This document shows positions 1 through 5,673 of a stretch of 5,786 bases of DNA, in pieces (position 1 is the first letter of the stretch; each line of letters begins with the position of its first letter). Both the position numbers and the translations under genes were made by a program. Source of the stretch: a bacterium (GTDB lineage Bacteria > Cyanobacteriota > Vampirovibrionia > Gastranaerophilales > Gastranaerophilaceae); NCBI GenBank assembly GCA_017995595.1, contig JAGOIO010000096.1:1-5786 (forward strand). The letters are read 5' to 3'. The notes below the pieces were generated by a model. The model did not search any database. It saw only the letters and a program-made list of their open reading frames with translations, and was not told where the DNA came from.

Positions 1-215
1 TTTCAATGTCATCAAAAGTTAAAGCCTGCAAAGGAAAACTTGCAGCAATCACTGGCGAAACGGTAACAGTTTTACCAAAACCATTTGATTTATTTTGGGA
101 CACAGATAATTGGGATGCAAAGAATTGGGGCAAAAACTCCAAAACCAACCTCAATCTTTCAACATTATTTTTTGATAATTCCAAATTTGATGAATCTGTA
201 TGGGCATTTGGATAG
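1..215 (+). CDS. Phage tail/baseplate protein, C-terminal part (5' end outside window; possibly gpI-like)
   Basis: The frame is open to the left edge. The only ATG near it, at base 6, has no visible ribosome binding site, so this is most likely the 3' end of a longer gene; the last 69 codons are visible. Counting from that ATG, the first part (about 1-26) is a short beta-rich stretch ending in VTVLPKP. It is followed by two copies of an aromatic/acidic motif: LFWDTDNWDAKNWG at 29-42 and LFFDNSKFDESVWA at 54-67. Such W/F-D repeats occur in terminal extensions of phage tail proteins. The gene sits directly before a P2 gpH-like fibre gene; in P2-type phages gpI, the tail protein at the baseplate edge, precedes H, so a gpI-like identity is plausible but rests on gene order. 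The TAG stop overlaps the ribosome binding site of the next gene, which suggests translational coupling. That it is coding is fairly sure; its identity is weak. Confidence 0.6.
   Translation, partial: SMSSKVKACKGKLAAITGETVTVLPKPFDLFWDTDNWDAKNWGKNSKTNLNLSTLFFDNSKFDESVWAFG
90..206 (+). repeat. Two-copy W/F-D motif repeat in the tail protein C-terminus
   Basis: The encoded segments LFWDTDNWDAKNWG and LFFDNSKFDESVWA align without gaps. L, F, D, D and W are identical, and two further positions swap W for F. The copies start 25 residues apart, and the second ends two residues before the stop. This is seen directly in the translation. A role in stacking or docking of adjacent tail parts is inference. 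Confidence 0.55.
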
Positions 216-218
216 GAG
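214..218 (+). promoter_or_regulatory. Ribosome binding site fixing the start of the tail-collar fibre gene
   Basis: AGGAG lies five bases before the ATG at 224 and overlaps the TAG stop of the preceding gene. An in-frame ATG at 200 would add eight residues but lies inside the upstream gene and has no such site, so 224 is preferred. Confidence 0.75.
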
Positions 219-223
219 ACTTT

Positions 224-1243
224 ATGGAATTTTATACACTACTAACAAAAATCGGCGTAAATAAAATAATTGATGCACAGGTGAATTCTGCGCCACTTGT
301 GCTTAGTTCTTTTGCTGTTGGCGATGGTGGTGACGGTTATTACGAACCTGAAGAAAATCAGACACAGCTTGTGAATGAAACTTACAGGAACAATATTTCA
401 AGAATTTATGCAGACACTAATTACAGCAACCGATTAGTTATCGAATGTGCCATCCCGTCTAATTCAGGCGGCTACTATATCAGAGAAGTCGGGATTTTTG
501 ATAATGATAGAAATCTGTTTGCAATTGCAAGTATTCCTGAAAGTTACAAACCGATTGAAGATGAAGGTTCGACCCGAGATTTTTACATAAAAATTATTGT
601 TGAAATTGAAAACTTAGAAAATACGAATCTTGTAATCGACCCGAGTGTTGCGGTTGTTTCCCTTGATTATCTTGAAAACAGCCACAATAAAGATGTCAAC
701 GCACATAACAGATTAATCGATGCAGATAAAGTTGACGGCTATCATGCAGGAAATGAAAACGAACAGGTTGCAGTTTCCAACAAAATAAAATGCGAAGACT
801 TAAACGCTGACTTGGTTGACGGACACCATGCAGGCAACGAGGCAAACAATGTTCTTGTGCTTGATGAAAACGGTATCGTTCCTGAAGAGAACTTAAAACC
901 TTATGCCCCTAAAAGCCATTCTCACAGCATTACAGATATTATAACAAGCGAGGCTATTCACGGCTTCCACAATATGCATATTGAATCAGGTCTAAACGAA
1001 GGGACGACAAGTTATGTTTACCCTCCTGATGGATTCAAGATGACTGATTTACTGGCTTTTATCCCGTCAATTAGAACCATATACTTTTCAGGCGTTGTCA
1101 ATGGCGATGATTCTTTATACTGCTATTGGGGAAAAGATGACGTGAAAGTTACAATAACCTGCTACAACTCAGAGCAACGATACACGCCGACTGTTAATTG
1201 GCTTGCTATTTGGCGAAAAGATAGACCTGAAGAAATTGCATAA
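224..1243 (+). CDS. Phage tail-collar fibre protein (P2 gpH-like N-terminus)
   Basis: A 339-residue structural protein expected to attach to the baseplate and carry host-binding elements. Residues 1-150 match the tail-collar fibre N-terminal family (DUF3751) seen in P2 gpH: an N-terminal TxxGxxK-like helix, AVGDGG at 31-36, GGYYIREVGIFD at 82-93 and ESYKP at 106-110. Residues 166-177 and 194-205 are two copies of a shaft motif (xADxVDGxHAGN). SHSHS at 231-235 recalls the HxH metal-binding motifs of trimeric fibre tips. The rest (about 245-339) is beta-rich with several aromatic residues and no family that I recognise; it is probably the distal part. P2 gpH is much longer, so this is a short fibre, and the next gene may supply the receptor-binding part. 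The start at 224 is chosen for its AGGAG site. The family call for the N-terminus is confident; the fate of the C-terminus is inference. Confidence 0.9.
   Translation: MEFYTLLTKIGVNKIIDAQVNSAPLVLSSFAVGDGGDGYYEPEENQTQLVNETYRNNISRIYADTNYSNRLVIECAIPSNSGGYYIREVGIFDNDRNLFAIASIPESYKPIEDEGSTRDFYIKIIVEIENLENTNLVIDPSVAVVSLDYLENSHNKDVNAHNRLIDADKVDGYHAGNENEQVAVSNKIKCEDLNADLVDGHHAGNEANNVLVLDENGIVPEENLKPYAPKSHSHSITDIITSEAIHGFHNMHIESGLNEGTTSYVYPPDGFKMTDLLAFIPSIRTIYFSGVVNGDDSLYCYWGKDDVKVTITCYNSEQRYTPTVNWLAIWRKDRPEEIA
719..838 (+). repeat. Tandem fibre-shaft motif, two copies (VDG-x-H-AGN)
   Basis: Residues DADKVDGYHAGN and NADLVDGHHAGN of the fibre protein lie 28 residues apart; ten residues in between and after also share a loose pattern. 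ADxxDGxxA repeats are common in phage fibre shafts. The DNA copies differ at many third positions, so this is an old duplication rather than a fresh one. Confidence 0.7.
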
Positions 1244-1252
1244 GGAGATAAT

Positions 1253-3439
1253 ATGACTTTAATAAACGAATTAACAGAATTTAAGCCTGGCGAAAAAGCA
1301 AAAGCGGTAGAAGTTAATCAAAACTTTGAAACTTTAAGACTTTCAAATAATGATCAGGAAGGCAAAATCACAAACCTTCAGAGCGAAATCCAAACAAAAA
1401 TGGATGCAGGTGGAGGAACACTAGGCGGTGCTTTAAAACTGAACAATTTTGCAGAACTATCCAGTGCAAATGGCGTTCTTACGCTAACTAACGAAACAAA
1501 TTATTTCAAAATTTCAGGTGGGGAAACAATAACCCAAATTACAGGTTGGACTTCAGGAATTGCAATTATTGAATTTTTAGAATCCAGGACCATCAGAAAC
1601 TCCGAAAACCTAGTCTTGCAAAATAACGCAGACCGCTTGGTTTTAAAAGGCGATGTTTCCTTGTATGTTTTTGAAGAAAATAAGGTTAAAGAAATTGGAT
1701 ACTTTGGTGCTAAAGAAGTTAGAACCAATTCATTTAAACCCCAAACTATTTTAAATTGTCCTAAAAACTCATCGGGGCGAGCTGATTTTTTGAGAAAAAT
1801 TGAACTTTCTGCAAATATAGTACCTGCGATGACAAGTGCAGTTCATGAACAATGCGTTATTACTGCATCTTCTTATTATGATGCAAATTATCTACCGTGG
1901 AAATGTTACAGGGGAAATAATGTAGATGCTTATAACTGGATTTCCGGCAATGGGATTGCTACAGGTTGGACAAAAATCGAGTTTAAAACATCCACTCCAA
2001 AAATTGTTGCATTTTCTATTACTGCAAGAAATGCCGCCGATGCCTATTTATATTCTCCATACAATTTTATACTAGAAGGCAGCAATGATGATGTGAACTG
2101 GCAACTACTCGGGGATTACACAGGCATTGGGGCTTGGGGACAAGGTGAAAAGCGTATTTTTGCTTTGAATTATTCAGCTAATTTTAAATTCTACAGACTG
2201 TCTATTACTGCGATTTCAGGTGCCGGGACTTTTGTTTCAATCGGCGCAGTAGAATATTACACCGCAATAAATGAATATATGCCGATGGTCGCAAAACTTG
2301 ATTTGAGTGCCGATAATCCGCTTTTGCTAAATAACGCCAAAGGAATGTCTGCAAGCGGAAAAGTTAATGAACTAGTTGCGATAACAGAAAGTTATATGCT
2401 TGAAAACCTGCTCAATAATTCAATGATGTATTTGGCAATGGAAAAGCAGGACAATAACAAGTTTCAGCCGATTATAACAACGGCCCGTCCTGTTTATACA
2501 AACAAATTACAAAAACACTCTGATGTTAATTCCATTCCAACTATGACATCTGATATTACTACATCAGAATTTAGAAAAGGCTATATCTCCACTGCAAGTT
2601 CAACTTACAACGCAAGTTATATACCGGCTTGTGCCTTTAATCATAACCTTGCATCAAAATGGATGGCTTCAGTTGTCGGGGGCAACCAATGGTTACAAAT
2701 AGAATTCCCGAACTCAAGAATTGCTGCCCGATTTGGAATAACAGCTAGTGTGGATACTCCGACAGGATGCATTTATAACGGTTATATAAAAGGTTTTGAC
2801 GGTGAAAAATGGATAGTTCTTCTTGAAATTCCTGCACAAGCTGCATGGGGAGCAAACGAAGTCAGATACTTTGATGCAACGAATTTTACCCCTTGTGCGA
2901 AATACAAACTTGAAATAGTTAATATTATGAATGGAGCTGTTAATGCTCAAATTGCACAGTTTGAGGTTTTTGAACTTGCTTACTGCTATGTAATTCCTGA
3001 GAACACTTTCTATAAATATAACCCTGCAACAGGCAAATACGAAGCAAAAGAAGTTAATTTTATCGGCAGAATCAAAACTCAGCACAATTTTGTTTCGGAT
3101 GTAAATAGCTATGCCCAAGAGGGGGTCTATATTAGTGATGAAACAAATATTTGGGCATCATCAACTTTTGCATTTTCTCATAATCTTGGCTTTGATTACA
3201 AAAATATGAGGATTTCAACCTGGATAAAAGATAAAACAAACGGTTTTATTATGCCTTGGGAAATCGACTCAATATTAGATTACAGCCACGAATGGAATAA
3301 TAACGGCTTTTACTACGATGACTGCTTGTTCTATGTCAGAACAGGTACAGGGCTTATGCAATATAAAGATTACGGCGGAACAAACAGGTCTATAACCTCA
3401 AATTGTTCTCTAATAATTCAACTTGAAAGGAATTTTTAA
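1253..3439 (+). CDS. Large tail fibre/adhesin with two discoidin (F5/8 type C)-like domains
   Basis: A 728-residue protein, probably a second fibre or tail-tip adhesin that binds surface sugars. Residues 1-50 are helical and charged, likely a trimerising coiled coil, followed by GGGTLGGALKL (53-63), close to the GGTxTGxLxL motif seen at the start of many fibre shafts. Residues 65-180 are beta-rich. Residues about 191-337 and 430-577 are two diverged copies of one domain. Shared marks are PxMTS, TASSxYxAxYxP, W-x-x-IEF, a later F-x-ITA, AWGxxExRxF and a closing hydrophobic strand. This is the layout of discoidin/F5/8 type C jelly-roll domains, which usually bind glycans or lipids. The linker (about 340-425) and the C-terminus (about 600-728, with FSHNLG at 641-646) resemble fibre-end modules. 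AAGGAG lies five bases before the ATG, and the gap from the previous gene is nine bases. The domain family was recognised by eye; the ligand is unknown. Confidence 0.85.
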   Translation: MTLINELTEFKPGEKAKAVEVNQNFETLRLSNNDQEGKITNLQSEIQTKMDAGGGTLGGALKLNNFAELSSANGVLTLTNETNYFKISGGETITQITGWTSGIAIIEFLESRTIRNSENLVLQNNADRLVLKGDVSLYVFEENKVKEIGYFGAKEVRTNSFKPQTILNCPKNSSGRADFLRKIELSANIVPAMTSAVHEQCVITASSYYDANYLPWKCYRGNNVDAYNWISGNGIATGWTKIEFKTSTPKIVAFSITARNAADAYLYSPYNFILEGSNDDVNWQLLGDYTGIGAWGQGEKRIFALNYSANFKFYRLSITAISGAGTFVSIGAVEYYTAINEYMPMVAKLDLSADNPLLLNNAKGMSASGKVNELVAITESYMLENLLNNSMMYLAMEKQDNNKFQPIITTARPVYTNKLQKHSDVNSIPTMTSDITTSEFRKGYISTASSTYNASYIPACAFNHNLASKWMASVVGGNQWLQIEFPNSRIAARFGITASVDTPTGCIYNGYIKGFDGEKWIVLLEIPAQAAWGANEVRYFDATNFTPCAKYKLEIVNIMNGAVNAQIAQFEVFELAYCYVIPENTFYKYNPATGKYEAKEVNFIGRIKTQHNFVSDVNSYAQEGVYISDETNIWASSTFAFSHNLGFDYKNMRISTWIKDKTNGFIMPWEIDSILDYSHEWNNNGFYYDDCLFYVRTGTGLMQYKDYGGTNRSITSNCSLIIQLERNF
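1823..2263 (+). repeat. Discoidin-like domain, copy 1
   Basis: Encodes residues about 191-337 of the large fibre protein. Marks include TASSYYDANYLPWKCYRGN, LEGSNDDVNWQLLGDY and AWGQGEKRIF, then a FYRLSITA strand. The SNDDVNWQLL segment is the classic central motif of F5/8 type C domains. It pairs with the copy at 2540-2983. Confidence 0.75.
2540..2983 (+). repeat. Discoidin-like domain, copy 2
   Basis: Encodes residues about 430-577. It has TASSTYNASYIPACAF, a W at 470, QWLQIEFP, GFDGEKWIVLLEIP in place of the SNDDVNW motif of copy 1, and AWGANEVRYF. The copies are clearly related but well diverged, and the binding-loop residues differ, so the two domains may recognise different ligands (inference). 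Confidence 0.7.
3426..3431 (+). promoter_or_regulatory. Ribosome binding site fixing the start of the small accessory gene
   Basis: AAAGGA lies nine bases before the ATG at 3441, inside the last codons of the large fibre gene. An in-frame TTG at 3423 lies upstream of this site, so the ATG is the likely start. The spacing is a little long. Confidence 0.55.
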
Positions 3440-3440
3440 C

Positions 3441-3755
3441 ATGAAAACAGTTATTAGAAACGGCGAATATTTATTTGTTGAAAATCTGATGTTAAACGAT
3501 ATCGAGGTACCGGAGCGACCGATTCCTGATGCAACTTTTGAAAACGGTGAGTGGGTTGTTAATTTGGATTCGTTTTTTTCTGAAGCGGATTCAGAGGAAG
3601 CTACCAAATTTTTAAATGATTCTGATTGGAAAGTAATAAGACACATGGATCAATTAGCACTTGGGGTTGAAACATCACTGACGGCAGATGAATATTTAGC
3701 ACTGCTGCGAGAGCGACAAGAAGCAAGAAAGAAGGTGATTAATAATGTCAATTAG
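3441..3755 (+). CDS. Small tail protein, putative fibre assembly/accessory protein
   Basis: A 104-residue acidic soluble protein. Residues 1-45 form a short beta-rich part containing NGEWVVNLDSFF. Residues 56-95 read as a helical tail with DSDWKVIRHMDQ and TSLTADEYLALLRERQEARK. This ending (xDWKVIRxxDQ..., TSLTxxEYxxLLxERQxAR) is familiar from small proteins encoded just after phage fibre genes, many annotated as tail fibre assembly proteins or fibre-associated proteins. No signal peptide or membrane segment is seen. The gene starts one base after the fibre stop and overlaps the amidase start by 11 bases, so it is translated as part of the late operon. A chaperone role in fibre folding is inferred from position and the C-terminal pattern; it could instead be a structural tail protein of unknown role. 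Confidence 0.7.
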   Translation: MKTVIRNGEYLFVENLMLNDIEVPERPIPDATFENGEWVVNLDSFFSEADSEEATKFLNDSDWKVIRHMDQLALGVETSLTADEYLALLRERQEARKKVINNVN

Positions 3756-4257
3756 TAAAATATGTATGCATTGGACAGCAGGCTCGAATAATCCGTGCCA
3801 AACGGATATTGATGCCTACCACTTTATTTTTGATTCCGCAGGAAAAGAATTTAAAGGAAAATTTGCACCCGAAGACAATATTAATTGTTATGACGGCAAA
3901 TATGCAAAACACTGCGGCGGAGGTAATACAGGATGCATTGGTTTGTCTTGCTGTGGAATGGCAGGATTTGACTTGAAAAATAAACAAACAAAATATCCGA
4001 TTACCAAAAAACAGGTTGAAGCAATGTGCAGTAAAGCGGCAAAACTCTGCAATAAATACGGAATTGAAGTTACAGCGGAAACCATTTTTACCCACTATGA
4101 ATTCGACCAAAAACGAACTGCAAACGAAAGAGAGGGTAAATCGGATATTGCATACTTGCCATATCTGCCAAACATCTCCAAAGATAGAGCCGGAGAATAT
4201 TTAAGAAACAAAATCAGTTGGTATATTACTCAAATTAAGAAAGGAAAAAAGCTATGA
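3745..4257 (+). CDS. N-acetylmuramoyl-L-alanine amidase, phage endolysin (Amidase_2/PGRP fold)
   Basis: A 170-residue single-domain endolysin expected to cut the bond between N-acetylmuramic acid and L-alanine in peptidoglycan at the end of infection. Family marks: MHWTAG at 8-13 with likely zinc ligand H9; DAYHFIFDSAG at 23-33; CIGLSCCGMAGF at 64-75, the family's IGI-x-x-x-G strand; FTHYEF at 115-120 with likely zinc ligand H117; and GKSD at 131-134, where K132 and D134 fit the K-x-D pair of AmpD-like enzymes. There is no signal peptide and no separate wall-binding domain, so export needs a holin or similar. Length fits the T7 lysozyme type (about 150-170). Nine cysteines is unusual for the family. 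AAGGTGA lies six bases before the ATG; the gene overlaps the upstream gene by 11 bases and the next by ATGA. Confidence 0.9.
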   Translation: MSISKICMHWTAGSNNPCQTDIDAYHFIFDSAGKEFKGKFAPEDNINCYDGKYAKHCGGGNTGCIGLSCCGMAGFDLKNKQTKYPITKKQVEAMCSKAAKLCNKYGIEVTAETIFTHYEFDQKRTANEREGKSDIAYLPYLPNISKDRAGEYLRNKISWYITQIKKGKKL

Positions 4258-4544
4258 ACTTTTTAGCATTACTTACAAACTGGAAAAAATTAAACGTAAT
4301 TTGGTTGTTGATTGAACCGTTTATTATGAATCTGATTCAAAAAAACGTGCCGAATTGTGTAACAAAGCTGTACGAAAACCTTGCCAAATACACACAGCCT
4401 GCGGTTGATAGCCTGTTTAAATTGAAAGACAAAATCAATACAACGCCGAATGATGTTGATAATTATTGTTTTGAGCAGGGTGTAAATGCTCTTGAATCGT
4501 TTGCAAATCATTTATCAGGGATTGTTGCTGATTTAAGAAAATAG
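4254..4544 (+). CDS. Small phage protein of unknown function in the lysis region
   Basis: A 96-residue protein that I do not recognise. Its start overlaps the amidase stop in an ATGA, and AAGGA lies eight bases upstream, so it is translationally coupled. Residues 13-28 (LNVIWLLIEPFIMNLI) are hydrophobic but interrupted by E21 and N26, which is weak for a membrane span. The remainder is helical and mildly charged, with NTTPNDVDNY at 62-71 and a C-terminal amphipathic helix (LESFANHLSGIVADL). Similar TTPxDD patterns followed by a helix occur in small late phage proteins near endolysins. A lysis-accessory role (holin, or regulator of the amidase) is a guess from position. It is the last gene before the operon terminator. 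Confidence 0.65.
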   Translation: MNFLALLTNWKKLNVIWLLIEPFIMNLIQKNVPNCVTKLYENLAKYTQPAVDSLFKLKDKINTTPNDVDNYCFEQGVNALESFANHLSGIVADLRK

Positions 4545-4594
4545 GTTCTGAACACATAAAATCCAAGATACAACAACTTTTTAATCAAAATATT

Positions 4595-4633
4595 TAACAA
4601 GGTGAATTAAATTCGCCTTGTTAGATTATTTTA
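4595..4633 (+). terminator. Intrinsic terminator closing the tail-lysis operon
   Basis: AACAAGGTGAAT (4596-4607) pairs with ATTCGCCTTGTT (4611-4622) around a three-base TAA loop: twelve pairs with one G-T wobble, extended by one further T-A pair. A T-rich run (TTAGATTATTTT) follows. It lies 50 bases after the stop of the last late gene. The bases 4545-4594 before it show nothing. Confidence 0.8.
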
Positions 4634-4663
4634 AATCGCTATAAATTACTTGCACATTGAAAA

Positions 4664-4701
4664 TTAAATAAAACCCTTGTTTATGCTAATATGTAAGGGT
4701 T
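4664..4701 (+). promoter_or_regulatory. Putative promoter with overlapping operator-like inverted repeat for the Bro-N gene
   Basis: An extended -10, TGCTAATAT (4684-4692), lies 17 bases after a weak -35-like TTAAAT (4664-4669); TTGAAA at 4657 is an alternative -35. AACCCTT (4672-4678) and AAGGGTT (4695-4701) form a perfect 7-base inverted repeat flanking the -10, with centres about 23 bases apart, roughly two helix turns. This is a fitting operator geometry for a dimeric regulator and could instead be a weak RNA hairpin. Predicted transcription start is near 4699, giving a leader of about 16 bases. Confidence 0.45.
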
Positions 4702-4710
4702 GAGGAGGTG
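4702..4710 (+). promoter_or_regulatory. Ribosome binding site fixing the start of the Bro-N gene
   Basis: GAGGAGGTG is a near-perfect Shine-Dalgarno site, with AGGAGG six bases before the ATG at 4715. An in-frame TTG at 4700 would place this site inside the coding sequence and is rejected as the start. Confidence 0.8.
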
Positions 4711-4714
4711 TAAC

Positions 4715-5566
4715 ATGACCGACAATGAGACATCGATTAAATTATTTGAAGAAACCAAAATACGCTCGCTTTATGATGAAAATCAAGAAAAGTGGTATTT
4801 TTCTGTTGTAGATATTGTAGGGATTTTAACAGAGAGTCCAAATCCTAATAATTATTGGAAAGTCCTTAAAAGCCGATTAAAAAAAGAAGGAAGTCAGTTG
4901 GTTACAACTTGTAACCAACTGAAAATGAAATCTGCCGACGGAAAATATTATAAAACCGATGCACTTGATGCAGAAGGTTGCTTAAGGTTAGTGCAATCTA
5001 TTCCAAGCTCTAAAGCAGAACCTGTTAAACAATGGCTCGCAAAAGTTGGATATGAAAGAATGCAGGAAATGTCAGACCCAACTACTGCTATTGATAGGGC
5101 GAGAGATACTTATAAAAAGCTTGGCAGAAGTGACAAGTGGATTCAGCAAAGAATGATGGGGCAAGAAACTAGAAGTAAATTGACTGATTATTGGAAAGAC
5201 CACGAAATAAAAGAAGGCGATGAATATGCAATTTTGACAAATATTATTCATCAAGAATGGGCTGACTTGTCAGTCAAAGAGCATAAAAACCTCAAAGATT
5301 TAACCTCGCAAAACTTAAGGGATCACATGTCAGAAGCTGAGCTGATTTTTACAGCATTAGCAGAACTTTCAACAAGGCAAGTTGCGGAGCTTGTAGAAGC
5401 CAAAGGAATGGAAGAAAATAAAAAAGCTGCAAAAAAAGGTGGCGGGATTGCCAAAAGAGCGAAAGAAGATTTCGAACAACAGACAGGGCAAAAGGTTGTT
5501 ACATCCAATAATTATCTTCCTTCTCCAAAGGAAATAAAAAGGATAGAGCCTAAAAATAAAAAATAA
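4715..5566 (+). CDS. Bro-N domain protein, DinD-like phage antirepressor family
   Basis: A 283-residue cytoplasmic protein. Residues about 8-112 form a Bro-N domain: KLFEETKIRSLYDE, then WYFSVVDIVGILTES, NYWKVLKSRLKKEGSQLV, GKYYKTDALD and the helix KQWLAKVGYERMQE. Bro-N domains bind DNA in phage antirepressors and baculovirus BRO proteins. Residues 120-283 carry the longer C-terminal region typical of the subtype related to E. coli DinD (DNA damage-inducible, similar length), including GDEYAILTNIIHQEWADLS, LTSQNLRDHMSEAEL and a basic KKAAKKGGGIAKRAKED helix. The biochemical role of this subtype is not settled; a regulatory or damage-response role is known only by relation. It has its own promoter and terminator, so it is uncoupled from the late operon, as cargo (moron) genes often are. 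I see no clear LexA-type box. Family membership is confident; function is not. Confidence 0.88.
   Translation: MTDNETSIKLFEETKIRSLYDENQEKWYFSVVDIVGILTESPNPNNYWKVLKSRLKKEGSQLVTTCNQLKMKSADGKYYKTDALDAEGCLRLVQSIPSSKAEPVKQWLAKVGYERMQEMSDPTTAIDRARDTYKKLGRSDKWIQQRMMGQETRSKLTDYWKDHEIKEGDEYAILTNIIHQEWADLSVKEHKNLKDLTSQNLRDHMSEAELIFTALAELSTRQVAELVEAKGMEENKKAAKKGGGIAKRAKEDFEQQTGQKVVTSNNYLPSPKEIKRIEPKNKK
4894..4922. repeat. Near-perfect 29-base palindrome inside the Bro-N coding sequence
   Basis: The arm TCAGTTGGTTACAA (4894-4907) is followed by a single C (4908) and then its exact reverse complement (4909-4922). It covers codons 60-70, SQLVTTCNQLK, in the Bro-N domain. Fourteen matching pairs about one centre base is far beyond chance in a window of this size. 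It could act as a protein-binding site in DNA or as an mRNA hairpin; which is unknown. Confidence 0.9.
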
Positions 5567-5594
5567 TCACAAATTCATAATTGTAAAAAATTGA

Positions 5595-5630
5595 TAAAAG
5601 CGTGGAACATCCCACGCTTTTACTTTTATT
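5595..5630 (+). terminator. Intrinsic terminator after the Bro-N gene (possibly bidirectional)
   Basis: TAAAAGCGTGG (5595-5605) pairs perfectly with CCACGCTTTTA (5612-5622) around the loop AACATC. A T-rich tail follows, and the A-rich run upstream (TAAAAAATTGATAAAA) gives a T-tract on the other strand, so it may stop transcripts from both sides. It lies 28 bases after the stop codon. Confidence 0.85.
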
Positions 5631-5634
5631 GTGT

Positions 5635-5647
5635 CTGAATGATTCAG
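5635..5647. repeat. Short palindrome CTGAATGATTCAG
   Basis: A perfect palindrome, six bases per arm about a central G, just after the terminator and before the GC-rich leader. It could be an operator for the next gene or chance. No clear promoter is visible around it; TTGTGT (5629) with TCTAAA (5653) is only a weak pair. Confidence 0.35.
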
Positions 5648-5673
5648 AATAGTCTAAAACACTTTAAATGAAA

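Noticed and set aside
200..223. Upstream ATG adding eight residues to the tail-collar fibre protein
   Set aside because: It lies within the previous gene without a ribosome binding site, and the family N-terminus begins at the second ATG, which has AGGAG at proper spacing.
2714..3118. Minus-strand open frame of 134 codons opposite the large fibre gene
   Set aside because: It lies wholly inside a well-supported gene, has no recognisable domain, and its cysteine-rich, low-complexity translation is typical of an antisense shadow.
1..3439. Diversity-generating retroelement acting on the fibre genes
   Set aside because: No reverse transcriptase, template repeat or accessory gene is present in the window, and the domain duplications are old and diverged rather than adenine-specific variants.
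3748..4110. Minus-strand open frame of 120 codons opposite the amidase
   Set aside because: The amidase frame carries clear catalytic motifs; the antisense frame shows none and has no suitable upstream signals.
4545..4714. Prophage attachment site or integrase region
   Set aside because: No integrase, tRNA fragment or direct repeat is visible; the region is accounted for by a terminator and a promoter.
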